Positions 12,850 through 24,025 of a stretch of DNA of 64,000 nucleotides are shown piece after piece. The position numbers and the translations under genes are program-made. How positions within the stretch are numbered: the first letter of the stretch is position 1; each line of letters starts with the position of its first letter. This DNA is from Ignavibacteriales bacterium (GTDB lineage: Bacteria > Bacteroidota > Ignavibacteria > Ignavibacteriales > Melioribacteraceae): positions 1 to 64,000 of the forward strand of contig JAGUYK010000015.1 of the NCBI GenBank assembly GCA_020061355.1. The letters run 5' to 3'. The notes below the pieces were generated by a model that was given only the letters and a program-made list of their open reading frames with translations, was not told the DNA's origin and did no database searches.

Positions 12850-14952
12850 ATGTCTAACAAACGAGTTGAAGTAAATAAAGTAAGAAATATCGGTATTATG
12901 GCTCATATTGATGCCGGTAAAACAACTACAACTGAGCGTATTCTTTATTATACTGGTAAGTTGCATAGAATGGGTGAAGTGCATGATGGCGCAGCTACAA
13001 TGGATTGGATGGAACAGGAAAAAGAACGCGGTATTACAATTACAAGTGCTGCAACTACTACAGCCTGGCGTGATCATCAAATAAATATAATTGATACTCC
13101 CGGTCATGTTGATTTTACTGTTGAAGTTGAACGTTCTTTGAGAGTATTGGATGGAGCTATTGCACTTTTCTGTGCAGTCGGCGGTGTTGAACCTCAGTCA
13201 GAAACTGTTTGGAGACAGGCTGATAAATATGGTGTACCACGTATAGCTTTTGTTAATAAGATGGATAGGGTGGGAGCAGATTTTTATAATGCTGTAAATA
13301 TGATGAAGGAAAAACTTAGCGCCAATGCTGTTCCTATTACCTTACCTGTTGGCGATGGTGAATTATTCACGGGTTTTATTGACCTGATGTCAATGAAAGC
13401 TAGGATGTTCAATGATGATACATTAGGCACTACATTCGAAGATGTTGATATTCCTGCAGATCTCTTACCTCTTGCTCAAAAATACCGGACTAAAATGCTC
13501 GAAGCTGTTTCAGATGTTGATGATACACTTTTAGAAAAATATCTGGAAGGAAAAGAAATTACTGAAGAAGAAATAAGACCTGTGTTAAGAGCTGCAACCA
13601 TTCAGTTAAAAATTATTCCTGTATTATGTGGTTCATCATTCAAAAATAAAGGTGTTCAGAAATTATTAGATGCGGTTGTTGACTTTTTACCTTCTCCGCT
13701 TGATCTTGGTAAGTTAACAGCTCATCATGTGAATAAGAATGATCATATTGAAAGAAAGATGGATCCAGAAGAAAAATTTGCTGCTCTTGCTTTCAAAATT
13801 ATGACAGATCCTTATGTTGGTAAATTGACTTTTATTAGAGTTTATAGCGGTACATTAAAAGCCGGGTCGTATGTACTTAATTCCGTTAGTGATAAAAAAG
13901 AAAGAGTTGGTAGAGTCCTTCAGATGCATGCTAATCACCGTGAAGATCTGGAAGAAATAAGGTCAGGTGATATTGCAGCTATAGTCGGATTAAAACATAC
14001 TAAAACGGGTGATACTCTTTGTAGTGAAGATGATCCGATAGTTTTAGAAAGAATGGCATTCCCTGAACCAGTTATTCAAATTGCTATTGAGCCGAAAACC
14101 AAAGCTGATCAGGATAAACTTTCTGAATCTTTGGCTAAACTTAGTGACGAAGATCCGACATTCAAAGTTAAAGTTGATGATGAAACCGGTCAGACATTGA
14201 TTAGCGGTATGGGCGAACTTCATCTTGAAATTCTTGTTGATAGAATGAAAAGGGAATTTAAAGTTGAAGCAAATGTTGGTAAACCCCAAGTTGCTTACAG
14301 AGAGACAATTAGCAAATCTGTCCAGGCAGAAGGTAAATTTGTTAAGCAAACAGGTGGTCGTGGAAAATATGGACATGTCTGGTTGGAACTTTCTCCTAAT
14401 GAACCTGGAAAAGGTTTTGAATTTGAAAATGCAATTGTCGGCGGTTCTGTACCGAAAGAATATATTAATCCGATTGTGAATGGTTTGCGCGAAGCAATGA
14501 GAAATGGAGTACTTGCAGGATATCCGGTTGTTGACGTTAAGGTTAAGTTATTTGATGGCTCTTATCATGATGTTGATTCAGATGAAATCTCATTCAAAGT
14601 TGCTGCATCAATTGGTTTTAAGAATGGCGCACTGAAAGCAAGCCCCATTTTGCTTGAGCCGATTATGAGTGTTGAAGTAATTACACCTGAAGAATATCTC
14701 GGCGATGTAATGGGCGATTTGAACTCTAGAAGAGGGAAAATTGAAGGGTTCACTTCCAGAAAAGATGCCCAGGTTATTAAAGCGATGGTCCCTTTAGCTC
14801 AGATGTTCGGTTATGCAACTACATTGCGTTCAATGACTCAGGGTAGAGCAATATATTCTATGCAATTTTCACATTATTCTGAAGTTCCCAAATCGGTTGC
14901 TGAAGAAATTACTGAAAAATCACAATCAAATAAATTAGCTCATTCAGCTTAG
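12850..14952 (+). CDS. fusA: elongation factor G
   Basis: 700 residues, the usual EF-G length. G domain motifs are [15 protein letters not shown] (P loop), [11 protein letters not shown] (switch I), DTPGHVDF (G3) and NKMDR (G4). Domains II-V follow, with [19 protein letters not shown] sequence in domain IV. EF-G drives translocation and, with RRF, ribosome recycling. The AAGGAG site lies about 13 nt before the ATG, a long spacer. Confidence 0.97.
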   Translation: MSNKRVEVNKVRNIGIMAHIDAGKTTTTERILYYTGKLHRMGEVHDGAATMDWMEQEKERGITITSAATTTAWRDHQINIIDTPGHVDFTVEVERSLRVLDGAIALFCAVGGVEPQSETVWRQADKYGVPRIAFVNKMDRVGADFYNAVNMMKEKLSANAVPITLPVGDGELFTGFIDLMSMKARMFNDDTLGTTFEDVDIPADLLPLAQKYRTKMLEAVSDVDDTLLEKYLEGKEITEEEIRPVLRAATIQLKIIPVLCGSSFKNKGVQKLLDAVVDFLPSPLDLGKLTAHHVNKNDHIERKMDPEEKFAALAFKIMTDPYVGKLTFIRVYSGTLKAGSYVLNSVSDKKERVGRVLQMHANHREDLEEIRSGDIAAIVGLKHTKTGDTLCSEDDPIVLERMAFPEPVIQIAIEPKTKADQDKLSESLAKLSDEDPTFKVKVDDETGQTLISGMGELHLEILVDRMKREFKVEANVGKPQVAYRETISKSVQAEGKFVKQTGGRGKYGHVWLELSPNEPGKGFEFENAIVGGSVPKEYINPIVNGLREAMRNGVLAGYPVVDVKVKLFDGSYHDVDSDEISFKVAASIGFKNGALKASPILLEPIMSVEVITPEEYLGDVMGDLNSRRGKIEGFTSRKDAQVIKAMVPLAQMFGYATTLRSMTQGRAIYSMQFSHYSEVPKSVAEEITEKSQSNKLAHSA

Positions 14953-15008
14953 TAAATAAGTGTTTTTAAAATTAAATAAGATAAAAAAACAATAAGGAGA
15001 GTAACTCG

Positions 15009-16214
15009 ATGGCAAAAGAAAAATTTGATCGTAGTAAACCTCATGTTAACATAGGTACGATCGGACACGTAGACCATGGTAAAACTACTCTTACTGCAGC
15101 CATCACCATGGCATTAGCTTTAAAAGGTCTTTCTCAAATTAGAACTTTCGACAGTATTGATAATGCACCGGAAGAGAGAGAAAGAGGTATTACAATTGCA
15201 ACTGCTCACGTGGAATATTCAACCGAGAATAGACACTATGCTCACGTTGACTGTCCCGGTCACGCAGATTATGTAAAGAACATGATTACAGGTGCTGCCC
15301 AGATGGACGGCGCTATTCTTGTAGTTGCTGCAACTGATGGACCTATGCCTCAAACAAGAGAACATATTCTTCTTGCCAGACAGGTAGGTGTACCAAAAAT
15401 GGTTGTATTCTTAAACAAAGTTGATATGATGGACGATCCAGAATTAATTGACTTAGTTGATATGGAATTGAGAGAATTATTAACAAAATATGAATTCCCA
15501 GGAAACGAAATTCCAATTATTCGCGGCTCTGCTTTAAAAGCTCTTGAAGCTGGAACTTCTAATGCCCCAACTACAGATGAAAGGTACAACTGTATTTGGG
15601 AGCTTATGAAAGCTTGTGATGAATATATTCCAATTCCTCAGCGCGACGCAGACAAACCTTTCTTGATGCCGGTTGAAGACGTTTTTTCGATAACCGGTCG
15701 TGGTACTGTTGCTACTGGTAGAGTTGAAAGAGGTACATTAAAACTTAATGAAGAAGTTGAATTGATTGGTCTTGGTATTCATAAGAAAACTGTTGTTACA
15801 GGTATTGAAATGTTCCGTAAAGAACTCGATTCAGCGCTCGCCGGAGATAACGCCGGATTGTTGTTGAGGGGTGTTGATAAAACTGAAATTGAAAGAGGAA
15901 TGGTTCTGGCTAAAACCGGTTCAATTACACCTCATAAGAAATTCGAAGGTAAAGTTTATATCCTTTCTAAAGAAGAAGGCGGACGTCATACACCTTTCTT
16001 TAATGGCTACAGACCTCAGTTTTACTTCAGAACTACTGACGTTACCGGTATTGCTACTTTACCAGAAGGTACCGAAATGGTTATGCCTGGTGATAACGTA
16101 CAGCTTAAGATCGATTTAATTTCTGAAATAGCTATGGAAGAAGGATTGAAGTTCGCTATTCGTGAAGGCGGTAGAACAGTTGGTGCTGGTTTTGTAACAA
16201 AGATTATTGAATAA
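15009..16214 (+). CDS. tuf: elongation factor Tu
   Basis: 401 residues. G motifs are [38 protein letters not shown] and SALKALE. Domains II and III end in [17 protein letters not shown]-Tu delivers aminoacyl-tRNA to the ribosome. AAGGAG precedes the ATG. This is the only tuf in the window; many relatives have one beside tRNA-Trp and secE instead, and that site here holds rpmG. Confidence 0.98.
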   Translation: MAKEKFDRSKPHVNIGTIGHVDHGKTTLTAAITMALALKGLSQIRTFDSIDNAPEERERGITIATAHVEYSTENRHYAHVDCPGHADYVKNMITGAAQMDGAILVVAATDGPMPQTREHILLARQVGVPKMVVFLNKVDMMDDPELIDLVDMELRELLTKYEFPGNEIPIIRGSALKALEAGTSNAPTTDERYNCIWELMKACDEYIPIPQRDADKPFLMPVEDVFSITGRGTVATGRVERGTLKLNEEVELIGLGIHKKTVVTGIEMFRKELDSALAGDNAGLLLRGVDKTEIERGMVLAKTGSITPHKKFEGKVYILSKEEGGRHTPFFNGYRPQFYFRTTDVTGIATLPEGTEMVMPGDNVQLKIDLISEIAMEEGLKFAIREGGRTVGAGFVTKIIE

Positions 16215-16227
16215 GAATTAAATGAAT

Positions 16228-16251
16228 AGGGGAAAGTTTTTACTTTCCCCT
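16228..16251 (+). terminator. strong hairpin between tuf and rpsJ
   Basis: AGGGGAAAGT (16228-16237) pairs perfectly with ACTTTCCCCT (16242-16251) around a TTTT loop. No U-tract follows, so it is more likely an RNA stability or processing element, or a weak attenuator, than a full terminator. Confidence 0.5.
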
Positions 16252-16281
16252 TACTATGTCTGAACAAGGAGATTATTAAAA

Positions 16282-16590
16282 GTGCCCGGTCAAAAAATTA
16301 GAATAAAATTAAAGTCATACGATCATATATTGATTGACAAATCAACTGAGAAAATAATTAAAACCGTAAAAAGTACTGGAGCTGTTGTTTCCGGACCAAT
16401 TCCGCTTCCAACAAGAAGAACGGTCTTTACGGTTCTACGATCACCTCACGTTGATAAAAAATCTCGAGAGCAATTCGAGATAAGGGCTCATAAAAGAATT
16501 ATTGATATCCACAATTCTAATAATAAAACTGTTGACGCTTTAAGCAAACTGGAAATACCCGCTGGCGTTGATATTGAGATTAAGTTATAG
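16282..16590 (+). CDS. rpsJ: 30S ribosomal protein S10
   Basis: 102 residues starting at GTG 16282 after AAGGAG ([19 protein letters not shown]). It contains [21 protein letters not shown]10 is a 30S head protein and, as NusE, a partner of NusB and NusG in transcription. First gene of the S10 block, which here runs on from str. Confidence 0.97.
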   Translation: MPGQKIRIKLKSYDHILIDKSTEKIIKTVKSTGAVVSGPIPLPTRRTVFTVLRSPHVDKKSREQFEIRAHKRIIDIHNSNNKTVDALSKLEIPAGVDIEIKL

Positions 16591-16598
16591 GGAAAAAA

Positions 16599-17219
16599 AT
16601 GCCTGGTCTGTTAGCAAAAAAATTAGGAATGACTAATATATACTCCGAAGACGGTCAAATAATTCCGGTTACTATTCTTGAAGCTGGTCCGTGTAAAGTA
16701 TATTCTGTGAAAACAAAGGATAAAGACGGATACACTTCTATTCAAATAGGGTTTGGAGAGAAGAAAGAGAAAAAAGTTAGTAAACCTCAACTTTCTGTTT
16801 TCAAAAAACTTGGACTTGTTCCGCCGATTACTTTGAAAGAATTCAGAAATTTTGAATCGGATCAATTTAAGGTCGGAGATGATATTAAAGTTGATATTTT
16901 CCAGATTGGTGATAAAGTTAAAGTATCTGGTAAAAGTAAAGGCAAAGGATTTCAAGGAGTCGTTAAAAGACACGGTTTTAGCGGTGTCGGTGGTGCTACT
17001 CACGGTCAAAGTGATAGAATGAGAGCTCCGGGATCTATCGGTGCGAGTTCTTATCCTTCCAGAGTTTTTAAAGGTCAGAAAATGGCTGGGAGAAAAGGAT
17101 TTGAAAATGTTACTACACGAAACCTTAAAGTGGTAAAAGTTCTTGTTGAAAAAAATATTATAATGGTTAAAGGAGCGGTACCAGGCTCCATAAATTCAAT
17201 TGTTGCAATAAATAAATAG
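16599..17219 (+). CDS. rplC: 50S ribosomal protein L3
   Basis: 206 residues. N-terminal MPGLLAKKLGMTNIYSEDG and the central loop GATHGQSDRMRAPGSIG that reaches the peptidyl transferase centre are typical. L3 is an early assembly protein of the 50S subunit. The gene starts 9 nt after rpsJ with a GGGAAAA purine site. Confidence 0.97.
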   Translation: MPGLLAKKLGMTNIYSEDGQIIPVTILEAGPCKVYSVKTKDKDGYTSIQIGFGEKKEKKVSKPQLSVFKKLGLVPPITLKEFRNFESDQFKVGDDIKVDIFQIGDKVKVSGKSKGKGFQGVVKRHGFSGVGGATHGQSDRMRAPGSIGASSYPSRVFKGQKMAGRKGFENVTTRNLKVVKVLVEKNIIMVKGAVPGSINSIVAINK

Positions 17220-17230
17220 TGCTATTGAAA

Positions 17231-17857
17231 ATGAAATTAGAAGTAATAAAAACTGACGGTACAAAATCTGGAGAGAAAGTAGACCTCTCTAAGGATATAT
17301 TTGAAATAGAACCGAATGATCATGTTCTCTATCTTGCTGTAAAAGCTTTCTTGGCTAATCAAAGACAAGGTACACATAAAGCCAAAGAAAGAAATGAAGT
17401 TAGAGGTGGCGGTAAAAAACCATGGAGACAAAAGGGTCGTGGCGGTGCAAGAGCCGGATCTTCAAGATCTCCACTTTGGGTTGGTGGTGGTTCAATCTTT
17501 GGTCCTAAACCAAGAGATTATAGACAGAAATTAAATAAGAAAGTTATTTCCCTTGCAAGAAAATCTGCTTTATCATATAAAGCTAAAGCTAACCAGATTT
17601 TGGTTGTAGAGGATTTCAACTTTGAAAGTCCTAAAACAAAAGAGTTTAATAAGATTCTAAATGCGCTACAGTTGAAAGGGAAGAAAACTTTATTACTTAC
17701 AAATGGTTCGTTGGAAAACGTCTATAAATCAGGTAGAAATATTGAACGTGTAAACATTCTTGAAGCAAATAAAGCTTCTGCTTACGATCTATTAAATAAC
17801 CAGGTTCTGCTATTACAGAAAAGTGCTGTTAATCTATTAGAAAGTACATTCAATTAA
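17231..17857 (+). CDS. rplD: 50S ribosomal protein L4
   Basis: 208 residues from the ATG at 17231 (MKLEVIKTDGTKSGEKV). An in-frame GTG at 17219 overlaps the rplC stop and would add four unconserved residues; it could serve as a coupled alternative start. The long loop with GGGKKPWRQKGRGGARAGSS lines the exit tunnel. In enterobacteria L4 represses its own S10 operon. No obvious leader was seen here. Confidence 0.95.
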   Translation: MKLEVIKTDGTKSGEKVDLSKDIFEIEPNDHVLYLAVKAFLANQRQGTHKAKERNEVRGGGKKPWRQKGRGGARAGSSRSPLWVGGGSIFGPKPRDYRQKLNKKVISLARKSALSYKAKANQILVVEDFNFESPKTKEFNKILNALQLKGKKTLLLTNGSLENVYKSGRNIERVNILEANKASAYDLLNNQVLLLQKSAVNLLESTFN

Positions 17858-17869
17858 TACGGTTAGAAA

Positions 17870-18166
17870 ATGAAAAGTATTTTAATACGACCTTTAATAA
17901 CAGAAAAAATGACGGGAATAAGTGAAAAGCATCCAGCAAAATTTGGTTTTCTTGTTTCTGTTGATGCAAATAAAATCCAGATTGCAAAAGCTGTTAAAGA
18001 AAAATTTAATGTTGATGCAGTCTCGGTAAATACCATTAGATATAAAGGTAAAGAGAGAACTCAGTTTACTAAAAAGGGTCGTTTTACAGGAAGAACACCA
18101 AAATTTAAAAAAGCTATTGTTACACTTAAAGAAGGTCAAACGATTGACATATTTGGTCAAGCTTAA
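17870..18166 (+). CDS. rplW: 50S ribosomal protein L23
   Basis: 98 residues with MKSILIRPLITEKMT, KFGFLVSVDANKIQIAKAV and a basic C-terminal half. L23 lies at the tunnel exit and is the docking site for trigger factor and SRP. It is 12 nt after rplD. Confidence 0.96.
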   Translation: MKSILIRPLITEKMTGISEKHPAKFGFLVSVDANKIQIAKAVKEKFNVDAVSVNTIRYKGKERTQFTKKGRFTGRTPKFKKAIVTLKEGQTIDIFGQA

Positions 18167-18192
18167 GACCAGATATTGCGGAGTTGAATTAA

Positions 18193-19017
18193 ATGGCAAT
18201 TAGAAAATTAAAACCAAATACACCCGGTACAAGATTTATGAGCATCGCTTCATTTGAAGAGATCACTAAATCTACACCCGAAAAATCTTTAACAGCTTCA
18301 TTGAAAAAATCGGGAGGTAGAAATAACCTGGGTAGAGTAACATCACGTCATAGAGGCGGTGGTCATAAGAGAAGATACAGAATTATAGATTTCAAAAGAG
18401 ATAAACATGGCGTACCTGCTAAGGTTTTTTCTATTGAATATGATCCGAATAGAACTTCCAGGATTGCCTTATTAAATTATATAGACGGTGATAAACGATA
18501 TATTCTTGCTCCGAACGGATTAAAAGTAGGTGATTCATTAATGTCAGGTTCCGGTTCAGAAATTAAAGTTGGTAATGCACTTCCCCTAAAGGAAATTCCT
18601 CTCGGAAGTTTTATTCACAATGTAGAAATGAAACCCGGCAAAGGTGGGCAGCTTGGTAGATCTGCCGGTACATCCTTACAGTTAATGGCACGTGAAGGTA
18701 AATTTGCTCAATTAAAAATGCCTTCTGGAGAAGTTAGACTTGTAAGTGTAGATTGTCTGGCTACCTACGGTTCTGTTGGTAACACCGATCACGAAAATAT
18801 AAGTCTGGGTAAAGCTGGAAGAAGCAGATGGCTTGGAATAAGACCTCACGTAAGAGGCGTAGCAATGAACCCCGTTGATCACCCGATGGGCGGTGGCGAA
18901 GGTAAAACTTCAGGTGGTGGACATCCGGTTTCTCCATGGGGTCAAAAGTCTAAAGGATTAAAGACTAGAAAAAGAAAGAATCCAACTAATAAACATATTA
19001 TCAAGAGAAGAAAATAA
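18193..19017 (+). CDS. rplB: 50S ribosomal protein L2
   Basis: 274 residues. The central [20 protein letters not shown] and the C-terminal [20 protein letters not shown] are conserved; the latter contains the histidine linked to peptidyl transferase function. L2 bridges the subunits at 23S rRNA domain IV. Confidence 0.98.
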   Translation: MAIRKLKPNTPGTRFMSIASFEEITKSTPEKSLTASLKKSGGRNNLGRVTSRHRGGGHKRRYRIIDFKRDKHGVPAKVFSIEYDPNRTSRIALLNYIDGDKRYILAPNGLKVGDSLMSGSGSEIKVGNALPLKEIPLGSFIHNVEMKPGKGGQLGRSAGTSLQLMAREGKFAQLKMPSGEVRLVSVDCLATYGSVGNTDHENISLGKAGRSRWLGIRPHVRGVAMNPVDHPMGGGEGKTSGGGHPVSPWGQKSKGLKTRKRKNPTNKHIIKRRK

Positions 19018-19030
19018 TTTAGAGTAGTAT

Positions 19031-19318
19031 ATGCCAAGATCAGTCAAAAAAGGTCCTTTTATTAGTGTTAAACTTTTGCAGAAAGTTAGAAAGCTGAACG
19101 ATACCAATCAGAAAAAAATTATCAAAACATGGTCTCGTACCAGCACTATTTCTCCTGAGTTTGTTGGACATACGATAGCAGTACATAATGGAAATAAAAT
19201 GATTCCGGTTTATATTTCTGAAAACATGGTTGGTCATAAACTTGGTGAATTTGCACCAACAAGAATTTTTAGAGGTCACCCGGGTACGAAAGCAGAAAAA
19301 GCGTCAAAAGTAAAGTGA
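19031..19318 (+). CDS. rpsS: 30S ribosomal protein S19
   Basis: 95 residues: [19 protein letters not shown] at the start, and [17 protein letters not shown] near the C-terminus. S19 forms a complex with S13 in the 30S head. It lies 13 nt after rplB. Confidence 0.97.
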   Translation: MPRSVKKGPFISVKLLQKVRKLNDTNQKKIIKTWSRTSTISPEFVGHTIAVHNGNKMIPVYISENMVGHKLGEFAPTRIFRGHPGTKAEKASKVK

Positions 19319-19349
19319 TGCCACTGGCATAAAATTGAGGAATGAATTA

Positions 19350-19694
19350 ATGGAAGCAAAAGCAACACACAGATATATCGGCTCATCACCTCGCAAGATG
19401 CGATTGGTTGTTGATTTAATCAGGGGTAAATCTGTAGATCAGGCAATTGAAATTTTACACTTTTCACCAAAGCATGCATCCAATCCGGCTGAAAAAGTAT
19501 TGAGATCTGCTGTATCGAATTTGATGAACAAAGAAGAAGGTTCCAAGCAGGAAGTTTCAAATCTTTTTGTTAAAGAAGTGTTCGTTAATCAGGGACCAGC
19601 GTTGAAAAGAATCTCTGCGGCTCCAATGGGCAGAGCTTATAGAATAAGAAAAAGATCTAATCATTTAACAATTGTTGTTGCAACAAAAAAGTAA
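19350..19694 (+). CDS. rplV: 50S ribosomal protein L22
   Basis: 114 residues from ATG 19350 (MEAKATHRYIGSSPRKMRLV). A TTG at 19335 overlaps the GAGGA ribosome binding site (19337-19341) and is rejected as the start. The beta-hairpin segment ending RAYRIRKRSNHLTIVV reaches into the exit tunnel. This hairpin is where macrolide resistance changes occur; none is evident. Confidence 0.96.
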   Translation: MEAKATHRYIGSSPRKMRLVVDLIRGKSVDQAIEILHFSPKHASNPAEKVLRSAVSNLMNKEEGSKQEVSNLFVKEVFVNQGPALKRISAAPMGRAYRIRKRSNHLTIVVATKK

Positions 19695-19709
19695 TCTTAG
19701 GAGGAAGTT

Positions 19710-20351
19710 TTGGGTCAGAAGACTAATCCAATCGGTTTTAGAGTTGGAGTAATTAAAGGATGGGAATCGAACTGGTACGAAAACAAAAGTTACGCACCTA
19801 AACTCATCGAAGACAAAAAGTTAAGAAACTATGTTCGCAAAAGATTACAAAACGCGGGGATCTCGTCAATCAAAATTGACAGAACTTCTAAGAATATTAT
19901 TCTGACAATTCACACTTCAAGACCTGGTGTTGTTATTGGTAAAAGCGGTAAAGAAATTGCACAGATTGAAGAGGAATTAAAAAAATTAACTGACAAAGAA
20001 GTAAAGATTCAAATTACTGAAATCAAGAGACCGGAATTAGATGCATACTTAGTTGCGGAAAACATCGCAAAACAAATTGAAGGAAGAATTTCATTCAGGC
20101 GTGCAATGAAATCTGCAATTACATCGGCTATGAGAATGGGTGCGGAAGGTATAAGGATTATGTGTGCAGGAAGATTGGGTGGTGCAGAAATGGCACGTAC
20201 CGAACAGTATAAAGAAGGTAGAATCCCTTTGCATACTTTGCGCGCAGATATAGATTATGCAAACGGAAGAGCAGAAACAATTTACGGTTCAATTGGAATT
20301 AAGGTTTGGATCTGCCGCGGAGAAATTTTAGGAAGACGTTCAACAGAATAA
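19710..20351 (+). CDS. rpsC: 30S ribosomal protein S3
   Basis: 213 residues from TTG 19710 after AGGAGG ([18 protein letters not shown]). The KH domain has [13 protein letters not shown] (about 71-83), and the C-terminal domain includes [21 protein letters not shown]3 helps form the mRNA entry channel. TTG rather than ATG is one of several such starts in this block. Confidence 0.97.
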   Translation: MGQKTNPIGFRVGVIKGWESNWYENKSYAPKLIEDKKLRNYVRKRLQNAGISSIKIDRTSKNIILTIHTSRPGVVIGKSGKEIAQIEEELKKLTDKEVKIQITEIKRPELDAYLVAENIAKQIEGRISFRRAMKSAITSAMRMGAEGIRIMCAGRLGGAEMARTEQYKEGRIPLHTLRADIDYANGRAETIYGSIGIKVWICRGEILGRRSTE

Positions 20352-20383
20352 AGTTATAAGAAAAAGTTTTAGGAGTTTTTCTA

Positions 20384-20803
20384 ATGTTAATGCCAAAAAG
20401 AGTTAAGTATCGTAAATCGCATAGAGGTAGAAGAACCGGGAAAGCAACCCGGGGGCATCTGGTTAACTTTGGTGATTACGGTTTGAAAGCGATGGAACCG
20501 GCTTGGATTACCAGCAGACAAATCGAAGCATGCCGTGTTTCTTTATCACGACAGATGAAAAGAGATGGAAAAGTTTGGATTAGAATTTTCCCAGATAAAC
20601 CGGTAACGAAAAAACCTCTTGAAACAAGAATGGGTAAAGGTAAAGGCGCTCCTGAATTTTGGGTTGCTGTTGTACTACCTGGCAGAATTATGTTTGAAGT
20701 AGGAGGAGTTGATAGAGAAACAGCTCATGCAGCATTAACTCTTGCGTCGCATAAATTACCGATTAAAACAAAAATTGTTCAAAGACCGGATTTAGAATCA
20801 TAA
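20384..20803 (+). CDS. rplP: 50S ribosomal protein L16
   Basis: 139 residues ([20 protein letters not shown]). AGGAG (20371-20375) is 8 nt before the ATG at 20384; a second ATG two codons on is less well placed. It contains [20 protein letters not shown] and [14 protein letters not shown]16 organizes the A-site tRNA region of the 50S subunit. Confidence 0.97.
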   Translation: MLMPKRVKYRKSHRGRRTGKATRGHLVNFGDYGLKAMEPAWITSRQIEACRVSLSRQMKRDGKVWIRIFPDKPVTKKPLETRMGKGKGAPEFWVAVVLPGRIMFEVGGVDRETAHAALTLASHKLPIKTKIVQRPDLES

Positions 20804-20818
20804 AAGGATTTTGACAAA

Positions 20819-21037
20819 ATGAAGATATACGAAATAAGAGAAATGTCCACTGAGGAAATCAAAAAAAGAATTCTCGAAGAACAAACAAATTTGGTGGATT
20901 TGAGATTTCAGCAAGAATTAAAAAATCTAACAAATACGGCTAAACTGCGCCTTGTTAAAAAAGATATTGCTAAAATGAAAACCGTTCTTAAAGAACGTGA
21001 TTTGCAGGAAGCTAAAAACTCAAAGACTAATCAATAA
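20819..21037 (+). CDS. rpmC: 50S ribosomal protein L29
   Basis: 72 residues, two long helices, with LVDLRFQQELKNLTNTAKLR, the family signature. L29 sits next to L23 at the tunnel exit. It starts 15 nt after rplP and has AGGATTTTG as a weak ribosome binding site. Confidence 0.95.
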   Translation: MKIYEIREMSTEEIKKRILEEQTNLVDLRFQQELKNLTNTAKLRLVKKDIAKMKTVLKERDLQEAKNSKTNQ

Positions 21038-21054
21038 GGAGCAATTGATTCTCA

Positions 21055-21312
21055 ATGGAGAAAAGAAATTCAAGAAAAGTTAGAATTGGTTCGGTAGTAA
21101 GTAATAAAATGAAAAAAAGTATTATCGTGGCAATTGAAAGACGTGTAGCGCATCCGATCTATAAAAAATATTTTAAGAAAACCACAAAGCTTATGGCACA
21201 CGATGAAAATAATGAATGTGGTTTGGGTGATATTGTTAAGATTATGGAAATTCGCCCCTTAAGTAAAAGAAAAAAATGGCGACTTGTTGAAATTGTAGAA
21301 AAAGCAAAATAG
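21055..21312 (+). CDS. rpsQ: 30S ribosomal protein S17
   Basis: 85 residues, an OB-fold protein with [20 protein letters not shown] and [21 protein letters not shown]17 is an early-binding protein of the 30S body. It follows rpmC at 17 nt, preceded by AAGGAG. Confidence 0.96.
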   Translation: MEKRNSRKVRIGSVVSNKMKKSIIVAIERRVAHPIYKKYFKKTTKLMAHDENNECGLGDIVKIMEIRPLSKRKKWRLVEIVEKAK

Positions 21313-21355
21313 TTGTCATAGCGGAATATAAAGTTTGATTGGGAGTTTATAAACA

Positions 21356-21724
21356 ATGGTTCAAGAAGAAACAAATTTAGTGGTTGCGGATAATTCCGGT
21401 GCTAAGAAAGTTAGATGCATCCGGGTTTTGGGTGGCAGTAATAGACGCTATGCAAGTTTGGGTGATGTTATTGTTGTAAGTGTTAAATCTGCAATTCCCG
21501 GTGGCGGTGTTAAAAAAGGAGAAGTATCGAGAGCAGTTATCGTTAGAACAAAAAAGGAAGTTAGAAGAAACGATGGCTCATATATCCGTTTTGATGAGAA
21601 TGCTGCTGTGCTTCTTAATGCCCAGGGCGAACCCCGCGGGACACGTATTTTTGGCCCGGTTGCAAGAGAATTACGCGATAAAAAATTTATGAAAATAATT
21701 TCTCTGGCTCCAGAGGTTCTCTAA
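21356..21724 (+). CDS. rplN: 50S ribosomal protein L14
   Basis: 122 residues. [20 protein letters not shown] at the N-terminus and [14 protein letters not shown] near the C-terminus are conserved. L14 contributes to intersubunit bridges near the factor site and is the target of the silencing factor RsfS. First gene of the spc block, 43 nt after rpsQ. Confidence 0.97.
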   Translation: MVQEETNLVVADNSGAKKVRCIRVLGGSNRRYASLGDVIVVSVKSAIPGGGVKKGEVSRAVIVRTKKEVRRNDGSYIRFDENAAVLLNAQGEPRGTRIFGPVARELRDKKFMKIISLAPEVL

Positions 21725-21737
21725 GAGGAATGATAAA

Positions 21738-22064
21738 ATGAAAATTAAAAAAAGCGATTCTGTAATTGTTATTTCCGGAAACTCAAAAGGTAAAACTGGC
21801 AAGGTTTTGAAAGTTTTTCCTTCGGAAAACAGAGTTATAATTGAAGGAGTAAACCTTCGTAAGAGACATACAAAAGCAAATCAAAAAAATCCGCAAGGCG
21901 GAATAATTGAAAAAGAAGCACCGATTAATGTATCCAATGTTATGCTTCTTGATCCAAAGACTAGTGAACCAACAAAAATTGGATCTAAAATAATTATAGA
22001 TGATAAAACCGGTAAAAAGAAAAGTGTTAGATTAAGCAAAGTCAGCGGCGAAATGATCGCATAA
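21738..22064 (+). CDS. rplX: 50S ribosomal protein L24
   Basis: 108 residues with an N-terminal KOW motif ([20 protein letters not shown]) and [21 protein letters not shown]24 is an assembly initiator for the 50S subunit. It is 13 nt after rplN. Confidence 0.96.
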   Translation: MKIKKSDSVIVISGNSKGKTGKVLKVFPSENRVIIEGVNLRKRHTKANQKNPQGGIIEKEAPINVSNVMLLDPKTSEPTKIGSKIIIDDKTGKKKSVRLSKVSGEMIA

Positions 22065-22088
22065 AAATTTTAAGGACTCATAATCAAG

Positions 22089-22748
22089 ATGGCAAAGCAA
22101 AAAGAACAAAAACCTAAAGAACAATCAGCTGCACAAACCGGAAAGAAAACTAAATCCGGTGAAGAAGCAAAAGTAAAAGTAGTTGAAGAAAAAATTCCTG
22201 CACGTTTGAAGGAAAAATATTTCAAAGATGTTATTCCGAAATTGAAAGAACAGTTTAACTACAAAAGCATTATGCAGGTGCCAAGGATTGATAAAATAGT
22301 AATTAATATGGGAGTCGGACAGGCTGTTCAGGATCCCAAAATTATGGATGAAGCTGTTAAAGATATTGAAACAATCACCGGACAAAAAGTTTCTGTTAGA
22401 ATAGCTAAAAAAGCGATATCAAATTTTAAGTTGCGCGAAGGAATGAAAATAGGTGCTAAAGTTACTTTACGTAGTGAAAGAATGTATGAATTCTTAGATC
22501 GATTGATTACAATTGCTCTCCCCAGAGTGCGTGACTTTAGAGGTGTATCAGATAAATCATTTGACGGAAGAGGGAATTATACAATTGGTATTAAAGAGCA
22601 GATTATTTTCCCGGAGATAAATGTAGATAAAGTAACTAAAGTTTTAGGAATGGACGTAACATTTGTTACTACTGCAAAATCCGATAAAGAAGCATTTGAA
22701 CTTTTGAGCGCATTCGGTATGCCTTTCAGAAAAAAAGAAATTAATTAG
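22089..22748 (+). CDS. rplE: 50S ribosomal protein L5 with charged N-terminal extension
   Basis: 219 residues, about 40 longer than usual L5 (near 180). The conserved part begins near residue 37 ([16 protein letters not shown]) and includes the family motif around [14 protein letters not shown], then [20 protein letters not shown]. The first 36 residues are low-complexity and rich in Lys, Glu and Gln. No later ATG with a good ribosome binding site precedes the core, so the extension is probably translated. L5 binds 5S rRNA in the central protuberance. Confidence 0.95.
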   Translation: MAKQKEQKPKEQSAAQTGKKTKSGEEAKVKVVEEKIPARLKEKYFKDVIPKLKEQFNYKSIMQVPRIDKIVINMGVGQAVQDPKIMDEAVKDIETITGQKVSVRIAKKAISNFKLREGMKIGAKVTLRSERMYEFLDRLITIALPRVRDFRGVSDKSFDGRGNYTIGIKEQIIFPEINVDKVTKVLGMDVTFVTTAKSDKEAFELLSAFGMPFRKKEIN

Positions 22749-22758
22749 AAGGAATAAA

Positions 22759-23028
22759 ATGGCAAGAAAAAGTTTATTAGCCCGAGAAGTTAAAAGACGT
22801 AAGCTGCACGCTAAGTATGCCGAGAAAAGAAAAGAATTAAAAGAAAATGGTGATTACGATGGATTACAGGAACTTCCACGTAATTCTGCATTAACACGCG
22901 TGCATAATAGATGTTTAATTAGCGGTAGACCAAGAGGGTTTTATAGAAAATTTGGTCTTTCACGTTTAGTTTTTAGAGAAATGGCTTTACGCGGTGAAAT
23001 ACCGGGCGTAAAAAAATCAAGTTGGTAA
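22759..23028 (+). CDS. rpsN: 30S ribosomal protein S14 (zinc-free form)
   Basis: 89 residues, the long form lacking the CXXC pairs of the short zinc form. It contains [20 protein letters not shown] and ends [12 protein letters not shown]14 is a 30S head protein. GAAGGA precedes the ATG, 10 nt after rplE. Confidence 0.97.
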   Translation: MARKSLLAREVKRRKLHAKYAEKRKELKENGDYDGLQELPRNSALTRVHNRCLISGRPRGFYRKFGLSRLVFREMALRGEIPGVKKSSW

Positions 23029-23045
23029 TAAGAGGAGAATATTAA

Positions 23046-23441
23046 ATGCCGGCAACTGATCCGATTGCAGATTTATTAACAAGAATTAGAAATGCTGTTA
23101 AAGCAAAAAAGAAATATGTTGAAATTCCTTCATCAAAAATGAAGGTCAGTTTGGCTGAAATTCTTAAATCTAATAAGTTTATTAAAGACTATAACGTTAT
23201 TGAAGATAATAAACAGAATATTTTAAGAATTCATTTGCAGTATCTTAACGGTGTTTCTTCTATCTCCGGTATGAAGAGAATTAGTACTCCCGGACTTCAT
23301 ACATATGTTAGTAAAACTGAAATCCCAAGAGTATTAAATGGTTTAGGAATAGCAATCATTTCTACACCCAAAGGTTTATTAACTGATAAACAAGCAAAAA
23401 AAGAAGCGGTAGGCGGAGAAGTTATCTGCCACGTTTGGTAA
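23046..23441 (+). CDS. rpsH: 30S ribosomal protein S8
   Basis: 131 residues. N-terminal [13 protein letters not shown] and C-terminal [20 protein letters not shown] with a final GGEVICHVW are conserved. S8 binds helix 21 of 16S rRNA. In enterobacteria it represses the spc operon by binding mRNA at rplE; that site was not resolved here. Confidence 0.97.
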   Translation: MPATDPIADLLTRIRNAVKAKKKYVEIPSSKMKVSLAEILKSNKFIKDYNVIEDNKQNILRIHLQYLNGVSSISGMKRISTPGLHTYVSKTEIPRVLNGLGIAIISTPKGLLTDKQAKKEAVGGEVICHVW

Positions 23442-23471
23442 TCTAAATAAAAGTTTGAACGAGGTTAAACA

Positions 23472-24008
23472 GTGTCACGAATAGGTAAAAAACCGATTCC
23501 AATTAAAGACGTTACAGTTACAAAGACTGACGGAATAATTAAAGTAAAAGGTAAACTTGGTGAGTTAACAGTTAAGGTTAATCCAAATGTTAATATAGAG
23601 GTTACCAAAGAAGAAATTGTTGTTACACGTCCTGATGACTCTAAAGAGAATAGATCCTTACATGGTCTTACAAGAGCATTGCTTAATAATATGGTTAAGG
23701 GTGTAACAGAAGGATATCAAAAATCTCTGGATATAGTTGGCGTAGGTTATAAAGCAGAATCTAAAGGTGATGCAGTTCTTTTCAGTTTGGGCTATTCGCA
23801 TCCTATTTATTTTATTCCTCCTCAGGGTATCAAAATTGAAATACCAGCTCCAACCCAGGTTAAAATTTTCGGGATCGATAAAGAACTGGTTGGTTTAATA
23901 GCCGCAAAGATTAGATCGTTCAAGAAACCGGAACCGTATAAAGGTAAAGGCGTTAAATATTCAAACGAAATAATTATTAGAAAAGCCGGTAAAACTGCAG
24001 GCAAATAA
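23472..24008 (+). CDS. rplF: 50S ribosomal protein L6
   Basis: 178 residues from GTG 23472 ([18 protein letters not shown]). Two related domains; the C-terminal signature [20 protein letters not shown] is intact. L6 lies near the sarcin-ricin loop. The gene is 30 nt after rpsH with a GAGG site. Confidence 0.97.
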   Translation: MSRIGKKPIPIKDVTVTKTDGIIKVKGKLGELTVKVNPNVNIEVTKEEIVVTRPDDSKENRSLHGLTRALLNNMVKGVTEGYQKSLDIVGVGYKAESKGDAVLFSLGYSHPIYFIPPQGIKIEIPAPTQVKIFGIDKELVGLIAAKIRSFKKPEPYKGKGVKYSNEIIIRKAGKTAGK

Positions 24009-24025
24009 TTAGGAGATATGACAAA

